From Symbiodinium natans (lineage: Eukaryota > Sar > Dinophyceae > Suessiales > Symbiodiniaceae), in assembly GCA_905221605.1 (NCBI GenBank), contig CAJNDS010002715.1, forward strand, positions 1 through 51,000: a stretch of 51,000 nucleotides of DNA, written 5' to 3'. Under the pieces are notes generated by a model. That model worked only from the letters and a program-made list of their open reading frames with translations, did not search any database and was not told the DNA's origin. Position numbers and translations under genes: made by a program. Below, in pieces: positions 21,060 through 32,930 of this stretch. The stretch's first letter is position 1. The number at the start of each line of letters is the position of its first letter.

Positions 21060-24000
21060 TAACCCCGCGGCTGTGGGCTACCCTTTGCTCATGCATTTCT
21101 GCATTCTGAGTTCGAGCGCTGCCTGAAGCACTGCGGTGCTTCATACACTTCGAGGACTTGTGCCTTGAGTACGCCGCGGTCCTTGCTCGTAATTTGATCT
21201 GTCTGGGCTGCCTGAAGCAGCTTGTGCCCCAAGCACTTGTGCCTCTGAACGATTTAGGGAATTTTAGGGCTTAGGCGGGCGTGAAGGAGATTTATGGCTC
21301 AGGCGGGGTCCAAAAAATTAGGAGGGTTCCTCCCGTCCTCCCTCACTCACATCCACTACGACAACGACTAAACCTTATTGTACGTCACTCACCTACTCGA
21401 TGTCCACCGTCACCCAACAAAGAGGCACGGTTTCAGGGCTTCGGGACTTAAACAGATGTTGGGGTTCGGGTTTCTACTGTAGTGGTTCGGGGTATGGAAG
21501 CTTGGAACCATCAGGCCCTTTGCAGCAAATGCAAGACCTCCACGGCCGACAGCCACTCAGCCACTGCCAGGGCCACCATACCTGTCTTCACCATTCGGTT
21601 CGTCGATTCGCCTATTTACACAGACCGATTTCATTTCGGAGGCATCCCTGACGGGCCGCCCCCAAAATCGAAAAAAATCGAATTCGATTTTCGCGGCCGC
21701 CCCCAAAATCAAAAAAATCGAATTCGATTTTCGCGGCCGCCCCCAAAATCAAAAAAAATCGAATTCGATTTTCGCGGCCGCCCAAAAATAAAAAACAATC
21801 GGTTCGATTTTCTCAACGATTTTTTGTCCATGTCCAGAGTTCAGCGATGCTTTTGGGCGATTTTTCAGCGATAGCACCACCTTAAAATCACGTAGGATGC
21901 TGGGCCTGGGGCAATAGTTGGCAGTTGAGCAAAAACAGCTAGAATTACGACTTTGGCGCCGTGGGGTTCAGAGGTTTAGGCTTTGAGGTTTGGGGTTTAA
22001 GGGTTTAAGGCTATTCAGAACTTCAGGGTTCAAGATGTGGACTTCGGGGCTTCGGGTTCATGGGCAGGGCGAAGGCCTTGCGTTTCTTGGAGTTTACGGC
22101 TTAGGGGGTTCAGGGTTTGTTAGCAAGACAGGACCTTGTGTTTTTCGAGGGCGCTCAGTAGGGTTAAGAAACCCCCAAGCCCCAATGCTACATGGGGGCC
22201 TCCTCGAGCCAAGACACCGCGTTTCTGCTTTGTGTGCTTGACTGCACTTACCGTGTTTAAGGCATCTCGGGTACAAGTTCCAGCGCTTGGGCTTCATAGT
22301 TCAAACGAAGGAGCCATAAAATTGGAAGGGTTCGGGTATTTAGAGATGAGCAAGATCCTGAAAAAACAAATTGAGGCGAATTCCCCCCCAAGAGCTGAAA
22401 CACCTCGACGTGTCGAATCCCAGGCCTCGTGGGTCTTGATGGCAAAACTGTTTCCGTGCAAACTCCAAGGCTTCCTCGGGTGGCTTATCCAGGAACCACC
22501 TGCAGCAGAAGTGTATGGCTGAGGCAGGACAGACTCAGGCAGACGTGCCACAGCGGGGTTCGGTTGCTGTGGAAGCCTGGGGGCTGAACAGTGTAGAGTT
22601 CTGTCAGGCTCCACAGCTCGGGGTCGGACTTTTATCTCCTAGTACGCACGAATGCTCAAATTAAGCCTAAGTTCTGCAGCCTGTACTTTTCAAGTCACAA
22701 ACAAGAAAAACGAGGTCAAATCCTGCACCAAGCGCAAATGGGATCTCTGGGGCCCCGACCATGGCTCGAGCCACTTGCCGCTGAAGTGGAACCTGGTTTC
22801 ATGGGCCGAGGAATGGATTGGGAGATGCTGACAGCGAAGACGCTCAACACACTTGACAGGCTTAGATGAGGAATTTCAAAGGCGCAGGCTGCACGAAGTG
22901 TCTACTTGAGAAAAACACAGCTTTGGCTGACAATGTTGTGACGTTGCTGGAGGACTTCGGGTCAGCAACGTTTGCTTTTTGCACCCGACCGTGCGCTGTA
23001 CCATAACATTGCCCTTAGACACATCAGCTCACACCGAAACCTGGAACATAGATCACTCTTCCTGCCTGGGAACCCAGCCTACAACATCCTACAACATGAA
23101 GTGGCAGCTGGGCTCAGTGCATGTGCACGCTCTCGCGAAGGTCTTCCTGTTCCGGCTCAAGGATTCGATCGTTCTGTCAGCCATGACCTTTTGCTACTGC
23201 GCACCTTGGGTCCACGATATCGATGCTTTTGACAAGGAGTGGGCAGGCTCCAGCTCTTTTGCCAGCGGTGGTGGAGCAATGCACAGTGTGCGGCACATGC
23301 AGATGCGGCTTCCGAAGCTGTCCTCGGTCGTGCCAAGGCGGATCCAGTCGTCCGGCATCTCCGCCGTGATGAGCCACTTTCCCCGCCTCAATCTCAGAAT
23401 GTGGTTTGGACAAGCCTCAAACTGAACTCCGGATGCTACCATTCAGCGCATGTTGTTCCTGGTGTCTCTCTGTCTCACTTTCTGGTCCTGGCTCCCTTCC
23501 GACTAGCACCCCCTTGCAACGAAAGCCCAGCGGCGTGTCCATATAGTGGAGCGGGTTTACCTGCCGATTGAAGGTGCGTCAGTCCCAATTTGCAGAACAC
23601 TGCCACCTCGTTTCGAGCCTGAAAGGAGAGCCCAACTGAACAACAAAGGCAACTGAGATCTCATGAAGAACGCTCCCTTAATTGCCACGACGCCAGGCAC
23701 GCATTGGACTAGCAAGTGTATCGAAGCCCCTCGCAGGGACGCGTTGTGGCCTCTGCGTTCCAGCTGACCTCGATGTGGCGCCATCCAGGCAGCTTCTCTA
23801 CGAGGAAGTACCTGCATCGGCAAAACGTGTGATAGTCCGCCGCGCTCAATTTGCAGGCATTTGGAACTTCTTCGCGTTTCAGAGAGTTCATTGATTCTGA
23901 TTACATACCTCAGGTGATGTAAGGTGGATGTTGTACGTGCTGTGCCAACCAATGGAAAGAAGAGAAATACTGCACCGAGACATCCGGGAGTTCGCCAGAT

Positions 24001-24524
24001 TTTCCAGGGACCCTTAGCACCTCTTAGAGATTCTGGAGCTGGGCCCCAGGCTGCTCAGGCAGATACGATTGGTTGTACTCATCGATCTCTGCCACCTGTC
24101 ACAAGTGTGGCGGAGAGATTGGACTCTCAATTCGTGAGGTCACCGAACGGCACCGAACGAAAGTGCTGCATTTCACAGCTTGGTTGGCCAAGCACTTTTG
24201 AGGTCTTGCTGCTGAGCCGGATAGGGCCTTGCCCTATGCTCGACACGCAAGTGTGAGGCACTCATAGCTTGTGAGCACGAGGGTCACACGCACCTTTGTT
24301 ATTGAACTACGTAGACTAAACCGCGTAGCCGATCCTGTCCATGCTCAAAGCGGCCTATTTCCGGCCTACTCGTGCCTGGGGGACCTTTCTGATTCACCGG
24401 CGACACAGGCTGTGTCGTTCGCATCGTCGTTCGAGTGTCAAAGATAACAAGACAGAAGTTAAAACTATTTTGTTGGGGGTTGACCTCAAGGTCTTTGTGG
24501 GGGTTCGCTAGGGCATGACAGGGA
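21060..24524. other. Sparse region, no supported gene
   Basis: No gene is supported. Small GCCTGAAGCA-type repeats lie at 21120-21245. G-strand telomere-like words (AGGGTTTAAGG, GTTCAGGGTTC) are scattered at 21965-22110. A plus-strand frame of 148 codons (22979-23425) has moderately protein-like composition, but an overlapping frame at 23239-23571 looks equally so. Confidence 0.4.
21654..21812. repeat. 41-base tandem repeat, about 4 copies, with palindromic core
   Basis: Units start at 21654, 21695, 21735 and 21776 (periods 41, 40, 41). Each has GGCCGCCCCCAAAATC, an A-run, then AATCGAATTCGATT and TTCGC. The core AAATCGAATTCGATTT is a perfect inverted repeat, so each unit could form a hairpin. 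The last copy is diverged (AATCGGTTCGATT). The three complete internal joins contain GCGGCCGC or a one-base shortened form of it. Confidence 0.92.
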
Positions 24525-25355
24525 TTATGGGTATTTGGAAGCAGGTATTAGAGCACTACTGCACCGTGTAGAGCTTGGCGGGGCTTGCACTCTTGCGTAG
24601 CTGGCAGGCACTCGGCACGACCATCTCTGCTCCGCATCCGGGAAATTTGTTCTTAGCCTTTCAATCATATCATATTGGTAATCAGTTCGTTGTCTTAGTA
24701 CTTTGTGCCTTGGGATGTCGCCATGTCGCCTGGGTGCAGTGTTCCTAATACTTGGACTTGATACAGGGCCTCCTGGGCTGCTCCTATTGCTTCTTCCGCT
24801 CTTTTTTGGGCGAGCCAATGTCCTAGACGGACCCGACATGCACTCAGGTCCAGGTGTCCTGATGGCACAAGGGTTGCAGAGGCTTTCGAACTCAGGTGCC
24901 TTTCTGTTCAGCTCATGCCAACCCGAGTGCAAACGCCTTGGCCCATGGCCCATTGCCTTTTTCCGGCAACCTTCATGGTTGAGGGTGACATAGTAGCGGT
25001 GCTGGAAGAAAGGTATGATTCCTGCAAAGCTCCAAACTACTTGCAGTCCTGCGGTCACGGGCAGCCGATTGACTCCTTCGTGGTGGCACTGGCTTGCCTC
25101 GTTCAGGAGGCATGTTGATGGCATATGTGATTTTGCACACCTCTTGCTGAAACCGACATTATATAGGGATATAGGGCATGTTCTTGGAGTGCTGAGGCCA
25201 TAGGTGCGTACACAACATGCGCTTCCAAGTTGCACGTCCGGTCGCTGACACAGCTGCTCGAGGACCTGCAAATTCACCATTTGTTTCTGCCGTGCAAAGC
25301 ATTCACGAAGTCCAAACTGACTTAAATGCCAGAAACAGTACACAGGTTTATGCAC
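24525..25355 (-). CDS. Longest open frame in the window, 276 codons, unknown
   Basis: This minus-strand frame is open for 276 codons. On a rough random model with one stop per about 23 codons, a run this long is unlikely in 51 kb, which is the main reason to list it. The C-terminal half is basic and Ser/Pro-rich (RPKKSGRSNRSSPGGPVSSP) and then has a mixed segment (DYQYDMIERLRTNFPDAEQR). The N-terminal part is rich in Cys and His without a regular zinc-finger spacing. There is no ATG at the first possible position, and splice boundaries are unclear. It may be an exon, a decayed gene or an accidental open frame. Confidence 0.28.
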   Translation of the reverse strand: MHKPVYCFWHLSQFGLRECFARQKQMVNLQVLEQLCQRPDVQLGSACCVRTYGLSTPRTCPISLYNVGFSKRCAKSHMPSTCLLNEASQCHHEGVNRLPVTAGLQVVWSFAGIIPFFQHRYYVTLNHEGCRKKAMGHGPRRLHSGWHELNRKAPEFESLCNPCAIRTPGPECMSGPSRTLARPKKSGRSNRSSPGGPVSSPSIRNTAPRRHGDIPRHKVLRQRTDYQYDMIERLRTNFPDAEQRWSCRVPASYARVQAPPSSTRCSSALIPASKYP

Positions 25356-25578
25356 AATCCTTCTGTCACTATGTTAACCGCAAAACCATGAGGGGAAAAG
25401 AGTGCAAAGAAGGAGTTGGCCAGGTGCCTTCGGTGGGATCATGGCGTCCGTGAGCACGGCGTCCTGCCCAACACCCACTCACCCTTGATCATACGTTATG
25501 CGGTATACAACTCGCCAGTTTGGAGAGCGAGGGAAGCACATCCTCCCTGATGAACTTGGAGCCTCGCCCTACAGCCCA

Positions 25579-26202
25579 TCATAGCCCATCAACATGTCTC
25601 AGCACCTTCAGATTCTTCACCTTGAGGATGGACTCGCTAAAGTAGGCACCTTCGAGGTTCGCCTCGGCAGTCCGAGCTGAATTTGAGTTAATGAGTTTCC
25701 AGCATTCCAGTGCCGTGTGCCTGCTGGTAGCCAGAAGTTGATTCTGCCGGCGCAAACCCCAAACAGTGCAAGACTGACCGCTCGACCGCTTAGGAGCATT
25801 CCGAGAGCACTCCAAGAGTCCAACAAGACCCAAGGCCGAAGACGATGACGACAACAGTTCTGCACTTGACAGGTCGCGTTCGCCCAGGACTACTTGGGAG
25901 CGCCGTTTGAAACACCAAGGAATACGCGCCCCTGCCAGATTTTCCGGACACGGAAGGATGCAAGATGATGCAAGCCTGCAAAGTGCATGGCAGCGAGGCG
26001 GGAGAACAAGTTGGACCACAATAGGCAAGACACAACTCGGTACGAGCACCTTGGATGATGCCAAACCTCCATTTTTACCATCAACAGAGCCACCTCCGAA
26101 TCCGAGGGCATGCCTGCGCCACGGCGAGCCCCCGATCTGGACCCAAAACCGCATTGTGCCGCCGCCGCGCGTTAAGGGAAAGAAAGCCTGGTCTTCTGTC
26201 AT
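25579..26202 (-). CDS. Long open frame, 207 codons, unknown
   Basis: The last half of this minus-strand frame is protein-like (for example AEANLEGAYFSESILKVKNL) and ends at a TGA near 25579. The first half is Gly-, Cys- and Arg-rich and less convincing. A plus-strand frame over 25907-26236 competes with it. No domain is recognised. Confidence 0.25.
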   Translation of the reverse strand: MTEDQAFFPLTRGGGTMRFWVQIGGSPWRRHALGFGGGSVDGKNGGLASSKVLVPSCVLPIVVQLVLPPRCHALCRLASSCILPCPENLAGARIPWCFKRRSQVVLGERDLSSAELLSSSSSALGLVGLLECSRNAPKRSSGQSCTVWGLRRQNQLLATSRHTALECWKLINSNSARTAEANLEGAYFSESILKVKNLKVLRHVDGL

Positions 26203-29200
26203 CTCCCAGGCGCGAACTGCTATTAAATCATGTTAAATCGCAGTGCCATGCAGCCAGGAGAGGAGAGCACATTCCCGGGCCAGTCCATCAGCAGCATTTG
26301 TTAGTTTACCGTCCGGCATGGATTCTGCTGGCTGACGTTGCGCGAATTACTCTACTTACTATACCTTATCATGCTCCGCCTGCAGCTTCAATCGTGAAAC
26401 TGCTTGTCCAGCCCATGAAATATCATGAAATCAGGACGTGATACGACGCGGAATCTTGGAATTACCCTGCACCGAGCCCCACGATTGACAGATTGACAGA
26501 AAAGCAAGGGAGCTCGTGGCCAGGAGGCTCCCTCAAAAATCACGTCGTCGAGATTCGCCATCTCCAGGCCGGCGCCCGTCATGTCCGCCTGAACACATGG
26601 TTGGGGGACGTGTTGGGGAAACAGATCGCGCAGTGCCGGTTTCTTTCAAGGTGACTCAGGGAAGCGCCTGTAGCGAAGCCCGTTGTAAGACACTTTGTTT
26701 CAAGGCGCCCTTTCCGCTGCAGCGGCTACAGTGCACGCGTGTCCGGAGACATGCAAACAAGGATAACGGGAAGCTTCTCGCATGTTCTTGCCCTTGCGAT
26801 AACCCATGGGTGATCGGACAATGCTGCTGAACGTCGAGGGTCCTGGCTCTGCAGGTGTTGGCTTAAAAAGGACATGCTGCACCGACAGCTCTGACCAAAC
26901 AACCTGTAAACAAATCAAGCCTGGAACTGACACGAAAAGCTCCTGAAACTCCAAATCCTAGAGGCTAGAAAGCTCTTCCCTTTCACCGAGGTGAAGGCAC
27001 ACTTGAGTTTCGACCCTCGCCAACTGCAGCCTTGGAAAAGTCGGAGCCTCCCAAGTCCGCCTCACGAAAGCACGCTCACTGACAGCAGTGTGAACTGTTA
27101 CATGCTGCATGGAACATCCTGAAACAATCGAGGCGTTCAACAGTGTTCAGTCACGTCTTGGGGGCTTCAATTCGCCCGGGACACTCCTGCACCCCTATAT
27201 ATATAGTACCCCTATCAGCTGCTCGCAGATTCAGTATGGTCTCGATGTAAAGGATGCCATTAGAGTCCCAACATCTGCATGGTCCGCGTTTTAGTCAACC
27301 AGTCCTACAATATTCAATACCAAAGCCTTCGCAGAACGTTTCGGGACTCCGAAGCCACAACTGAGATCCACTCCAAGGCGCCTTGTAGAAACGGCAGCCC
27401 CGATAGGTGCCTGAGCTGAAGTCCTCGGCTTGGCACGGCGACTCTCAGGTGTTCAGCTTCTGCCCCCAAAGTTCGAAGGGTGGCCGCACTAGCCTCACTG
27501 GAAGCAAAGGGCATCGGACGGGTTCGGCTCAAATTTGGATCTGTGCTGCATCAAGTGTGACCGTCAATTTGCATCAGATTCAATCGTTGTTCCAGGTACT
27601 GTGCCGATGCCCTGTTGAACAAGCTTTGACTTGGGAAATCAAACGAGAAGTACGGCTCCACCCAATGTATCAATTGGCGATCGAACCTTCGCAAGCAAAC
27701 GCCACAAGACCCTGAAGCTGTACATGCACGAGGTCCAGGAAGTTGGCAACGCAGCCTGAGAAGTCCATCTTATCGTACTTCCCACCTGTAGCTGTGTCCA
27801 GTAGGAGGAGTGCATCATTGTATCATTAGGCATGCTCGCAGCAGCAACAGCACAGGTTAAGAAGTCATTGGGTTCAGAAGCAGGCGCACATGGGTCAAAA
27901 TTAACATATAGAGGGCTCCATCTTTCTGAAGATTAAGAAGTTCCATTGAGACATCGTTGGTGCCCTGATCGAGGACGCAGGCGTTTCATACCCAGCGACG
28001 TGACAGAACCAGAACATAAAGTATGACGTGCGCAAGGCTCTCCCAGACTCGAAATCCCTTCCCTGGTGCCCCAACCCAAGCCTTTGAGGCTCTGCGTCAA
28101 GGTAGTGCTGGCATAGTCCTCTGGGGTTGTTTCTTGTCTGCTGGGGATCCCTACCTTCTGCGTGCCTCAACCTTGAACACTCTCTTATCTGCCGGTTGTG
28201 TCCACAGTTGTAGCCATACTCGACAAAGGACCTAGAAGGGGACCTACAAAAACAACACTCCTTAGGCAGCTTATAGGGTCTAACATGGTCTAACTCAACC
28301 TCCGAAGCCTCTTCCAAAGTCCAAGGTGTGAGGAATTTAGGGTTTAGGTTGGGCGAGGATGGGTCATCGCGGGCGACTTCTTGAAGCACTCTAAGACCAT
28401 TGGGTATAATAATGGTGAACTAGGAACATCGCAGAGCCTCCGGATGCGGGTTTAAGGGGGCGCTTTCCTCTCTAAGCACCACGAAGCGTGCGAAGATCCA
28501 GCTCAGTGTATAGGCACTAAGGTAATCGTAACCCGAAAACACCCCAAAGCACCAAACCTTTGAGGCTCTGAAGCAGATGAAGCCAGAACTTGCTGTGCAG
28601 TGCGATGCAAAGTGCCCGGAGCATCCTTCCCTCCCCCGGAGATGGCATTCGCTGCTTGTGGGGCCCAGGGAGCGGCCGCAGCGGCCAGGAGGGCTGGAAA
28701 GGTTTTTTTTTTGCCACCGAAGAGGGGATGGTGTACAGTTAGTTGGAAAGGTTTTTTTTTTAGTGTTTAGGGTTAAAAACTGGCTTATGGAATTGGATGC
28801 TGGTGAGGCACGCACTTCTGGCACATGTCACAGTTTCAGTCGCCATGTACAGGGTCTCGAGTCTCGTGTCCAACGGTCCACAACACATTGACAAAGCCCA
28901 AACGTCTGAATCTGAGACATCGAGTTAGGGGCCTACTTCTCGCAAACTCGGCGGGTTAATGCCGAGTGATTCACACGACTTTTCGTTCAGGGCATACTAT
29001 GCTTTGTGGTACTTGTTGGTCTTCCTCCTGGAGTTGGAGATGAGATTTCACGCTTTAGTATCGGGACGGTTGCCTGTATGTGTATTACTCCTTGGGTCTG
29101 ACATCTGATGCTGCTGAAGTCACAGCGATCCTCACTTAGTTGTGCCATGTTCACAGGCAACGCGCAGCATGGACGCTGTCAAGGCAACAACGTACGTCTG

Positions 29201-29722
29201 ATCTTGTTTGCTCATGGTGGTTCGACCAGTGGCTTCAAAGTCTCTAACGGATGGAACCTTGATTAGTGAAAGTGACTGGCTCAGCCTCCGCTCTACCGAT
29301 TTTTCTCGGACTCTGAAATACAGACCGACAAGCCCTGAAGCCTGCAGCGGATGCGATGATGTGGTTCAAAACAAATGTACCACCCGTGCGTCCTGCAATA
29401 TCAGTTCAGGCTGACAAAGAAACCAGATCTACATTCAACCGCGGTGGCCTAAGAGACGAGACCACTCTGATACTGTACTGCGATAGGCATCCTGATGAAA
29501 CAAGCCGTGGCAACAGCACGTTCTAGCGCCGTGCTCAGTGCCTCGGCGGGGCAGCACGAAGCCCGGCAAGCCGACGTGCAGTGCCGAGAGCCCAAGGATG
29601 GGCAGGAGCCACCTCAAGGCTTTGGGCAGCAGTCGCAATCATCTGAGAGTTTCTCGGGTTTAGGACTGTAGGCTTGTCTGGATCAACACTGGACTCGCCT
29701 CTCACCCTCACCCTCGCACAAG
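26203..29722. other. Sparse region, no supported gene
   Basis: No gene is supported. The longest frame is a minus-strand one of 162 codons (27901-28389) with Cys/Arg/His-rich composition. A duplicated word GGAAAGG plus T9-10 lies at 28695-28762. TTTAGGG-like words occur near 28335 and 28765. Confidence 0.45.
28695..28762. repeat. Duplicated GGAAAGG-poly-T word
   Basis: GGAAAGGTTTTTTTTT occurs near 28697 and again near 28745, about 50 bases apart. The second copy runs into AGTGTTTAGGGTT, a telomere-like word. Confidence 0.7.
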
Positions 29723-30068
29723 GCAATGTCTTACACTTCCAGGGAGAGTCTCAGGAAGAACAGAGGCAGGATCGCCAAATCGCATGGCGACAAGTTTGGA
29801 GCCCCGCTCCAACGCGCCCGTCCCGCCCCTAGCCGAGGTGGCCGTGAGAGAGGAAGATCGCCCTCGCGAAGTATGAGTCGTAGCAAGTCAGGTAGCAGTG
29901 ATGCTAGCTCCCGAAAAGGTCAAACAGCCCAACAGGGGTATGCTATGACTTCCTAGAAGGCACCTGTACCCGCGGTGATAAGTACACGCTCCTCCACAAG
30001 ACCCGCTCGCAATCACCAAATTCCAGGAAGCCTGACAAAGCCCCGAAGATTGGAGGCAAAATTCAGCG
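29723..30068 (+). pseudogene. Arg/Ser-rich exon with CCCH-like zinc finger, frameshifted
   Basis: A pyrimidine-rich acceptor (CACCCTCGCACAAG) precedes an ATG at 29726. The frame encodes a basic, Arg/Ser-rich segment (ERGRSPSRSMSRSKSGSSDA). Near 29915 the coding signal moves to another frame, as if one A were missing from an A-run. That frame reads GVCYDFLEGTCTRGDK and continues to H at 29995, which fits a C-x7-C-x5-C-x3-H zinc finger except that the third Cys is Tyr (29983-29985). A basic Ser/Pro/Lys tail follows, ending at a perfect donor CAGCG|GTAAGAG (30068/30069). CCCH fingers usually bind RNA. RS-rich plus CCCH domains occur in splicing-type proteins and in some nucleocapsid-like parts of retroelements, and I cannot tell which this was. 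The frameshift and lost ligand suggest a dead copy, or a sequence error plus divergence. Confidence 0.5.
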
Positions 30069-30195
30069 GTAAGAGTTTCCGGGCTTTCGGTTCAGAACTG
30101 TGCATCGCAAGGCCTCCTGCACCGCGGCTTGGCTTGGCCGGCCATTCGGCTAAACGCTCACTGGCGGCGGTTGCTCTGAGCCGCAAGGCTCCGAG

Positions 30196-30666
30196 TCAAT
30201 CACTTGGGGCAGACCGCTTGGACCTCGCCTGCCCTTCAACCTCTGTCATGTGCAACGTTGCTCTTGCAGCCGGCAGTAGGCAACTGGTGCTGGTTGTACA
30301 GCGGCCATGCAGCTCATATCGTTCAGTTTCTGTTTGCGCGATCCTGGATTCTGTCATGTCAAACCTCGCAACACCTTCCCAAGACATCGCGGATGGAACC
30401 TCCTTGAGCATGTCCTCTATGAACTGCCTCTCAGGCATTGCTGACGCAAAGCAAGACATTGAATCTTGAAGATGCCGAAGTGACCCCACGAATCGCTTTG
30501 ACAACCGTAGGAAACTCGAAGCTCCAGGCCCTCTGAACCAACACCCGGGCTCATGCAAAAGGACCCGGGTCAGCAGCGCGTGGACATGAGAAGAAAGACC
30601 CCTGTGCAAGCGCGCCAGGCACAGAGTCACTCCAGCATTCTGTTCGACAAGGCCCGTGCAAACCAC
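30196..30666 (-). CDS. Candidate exon or remnant, 156 codons, unknown
   Basis: The C-terminal two thirds of this minus-strand frame have a balanced composition (RQFIEDMLKEVPSAMSWEGV, then ESRIAQTETERYELHGR) more protein-like than its surroundings. It lies downstream of and antisense to the zinc-finger remnant. A plus-strand frame (29975-30469) overlaps. No domain is recognised and no intact start is evident. Confidence 0.28.
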   Translation of the reverse strand: MVCTGLVEQNAGVTLCLARLHRGLSSHVHALLTRVLLHEPGCWFRGPGASSFLRLSKRFVGSLRHLQDSMSCFASAMPERQFIEDMLKEVPSAMSWEGVARFDMTESRIAQTETERYELHGRCTTSTSCLLPAARATLHMTEVEGQARSKRSAPSD

Positions 30667-31109
30667 TGCGCTGTGCCTACACCTGATGAGGAAGCAATTG
30701 AAGAAGCTACACGGTGCGCCTTCTCAAATCCAGGGTCGGCAGAGGATCCAGACCTTGGAAACTCACATGAGAGGTTTGGTCAAGTCGAGAGTTGTCGCTC
30801 CATGTCAGCTTTGCCAGCGCTCTTTGGTGATCGTTGGCTGTCTCGGCTTCGAGCTCTGTAGCAATGGTGCCAGACTAACTACTTAAGAACTATGAGGGCT
30901 GACACGTCCAGGGCAAGTGCAGCTTCGGACAAGCATTCCGCGAGCAGAGAATGAGAGCTGCATTCTGAAGCGAGTGGCCAGGTGTCTAGACATGCTGGGG
31001 ACAAAGAGCTGCTATGGTACAAGGACTCGTGGCTTCTCAAGCTTAGCTTGAGCTACACCTGAAAACCTCTAAACCCAACAGGCTATCTTTCCGGTAAGGG
31101 CCGGTCGCA

Positions 31110-31372
31110 TCAACCCGGCATTGATGCACCCATTGACCCCAGTCTCGGCGGTGTAGAACGCCTGAACCCGAAAGCAAGCTGTCCTCCAGAAATGGACCTT
31201 GCTTTCTCTGCATTCACTGCTTGCTTTTGTGAGTGTTCCCGTCTATTCCAGGGATTTGGTTCTTGTGTCAGTTCTTGCTCTTTGGTCTCTTTCTTGAGAG
31301 GGCTGGGCAAGCCTTCGTCTGACCCCGCCACTTTGGCTGCTTCTTGGGCTTGCAAGTTGATGAGTTCTTAGA
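31110..31372 (-). CDS. Candidate exon, Glu/Lys/Gln-rich, about 87 codons
   Basis: After a stop at about 31375 the minus strand opens and reads a charged, low-hydrophobicity segment (SPLKKETKEQELTQEP) and then NAEKARSISGGQLAFGFR. A possible acceptor (GGCTCTAAG) and an internal donor-like AAG|GTCCAT are present. The composition suggests a disordered linker of a larger protein. No homology is recognised. Confidence 0.33.
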
Positions 31373-32618
31373 GCCTTGGGCTGATGTGTTTAGGGGTTGC
31401 AGAGCATTCGTGGCTAGGGTGCTAGGACCTTAGGGTTTCGTGCACGGCAGGAAATTTCAAGGTTCAGGACTTTCAGGGCTTTGGCTCCCCTCCAATCAAA
31501 AGATGTCACACATGAGAACGGCACAGGCGGGAGCAAGAACAACACCGTCACACGCAAGTATTCTACCATGCAGGACTTCCATTGGAGTCCATTCATTAGG
31601 GTTTCGGGATGTTTCGGGTGTAAAGTTCAGGGTCCCTAAATACCCTCTTGCTGCCGGGATTTTGCAAAACCCAAAGCCCTAATGACAAGTGTTTCGTGGG
31701 GAATTCGTGTAACAGTCCCATGCAAGAAAATCTTATGCAATTCCTGCGAAAACCTGCGGACGGGCCTCGGCCGGGATAGGCTCACCGTGCATGGCCCGGT
31801 CCCGCGGCCTTTGGAAGATCCAACAAAATGAGCAGCTCAACAGCCCCAGTAGGCAGAGTAATGTTGTGGACGCAATGCTGGGTCCGCATTCGCATGTAAG
31901 GCTAGACGGGTTCGAAAAAATACCTCTCAGGAAAAAAAAAGAAGGGCCCCGGTCCCATCACCGACCTGACAAGACGATCCAAGATGCGTGGGATGGGCCC
32001 TGGGGCCTGTCGGCAATGCTTGTGGTAAAGTACCACAATGTACCACTTGCAGCTACAGTGTGCGCCATGCGTCTCACATGGGCTCTTCGCGGGCAAGCGC
32101 AAGCGCGCGCCGCGAGAATGCGCAAAACGGCTCCACTCGATGCTCACCGAACTTTTGAAACTTGCAACTTACTTGCTCGGTCTCCAGAATGCTCACACCC
32201 GTGTCCAGCTTTTTGTCTGCCTAGGGCCAGGAGGCATTCTGGAGCGGCTCACACTTAAAAGACTCTCGGAACCCGTGTCTGCCTCCACAAACTTAAACAA
32301 CTTAAACCTTGAAAAACCGCCATACATGCGTGTGTTGAGTGTCGCCATGGGTCCTTAGGTCCGCACCAGTGGCCATGATACATGCCCGCAGGCGCCTGGA
32401 CCTGCAGCAGACGGTGTTGGCTCGAGCTCGGTCTTCCGTGCTCTGACTGAGACATTCTTACCACGAGCAGCTAACTTGCTACGGGTTGGAAGTTGGTTAG
32501 AAGTAACTTCACGACCATGTGGGGGCACGTGGGCTTTGGAGCCTGGGCTTTGGAGCATCTAGCTGAGAGGTGAGGGTCTCGAAAACACAGCGCAACTGAA
32601 TCGAAGCAGGAAGCTGCT

Positions 32619-32914
32619 GGTAGCTGGCCCGTCTACACAATCCGAAGCTGCAACCTGAAACCTGCGAGCTCTTGAAAGCTGTGTTAGATGATTCGAAGGT
32701 AGCAACTGGGGCAGCCAAATCAACATCCTGGTATCCCAACCCGCATTCGCTATCATTCGAACCAGCCAACGCAATCTGCCTTGAAGAGTTCCTGTGGGCT
32801 CTTCCGGACGATGATGTCCAGGTCGAAGAAGATTATCTTCGCGTAGGGGACCTGTCCCAGGTCTGGGGCTTACGAGTGCTTTTGCAGATCTCTGGACCCA
32901 CCCCCCCTGTTTAA
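32619..32914 (+). CDS. Candidate exon, acidic, about 98 codons
   Basis: The frame opens after GCTGGTAG, a possible acceptor. It contains KLQPETCELLKAVLDDSK and the acidic stretch LEEFLWALPDDDVQVEEDYL, followed by a donor-like CCCAG|GTCTGG near 32860, and stays open to 32914. Hydrophobic and acidic residues alternate as in folded domains. A minus-strand frame of 123 codons overlaps but is poorer in charged residues. Function is unknown. Confidence 0.35.
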
Positions 32915-32930
32915 AGATTTGCGTCAACAA

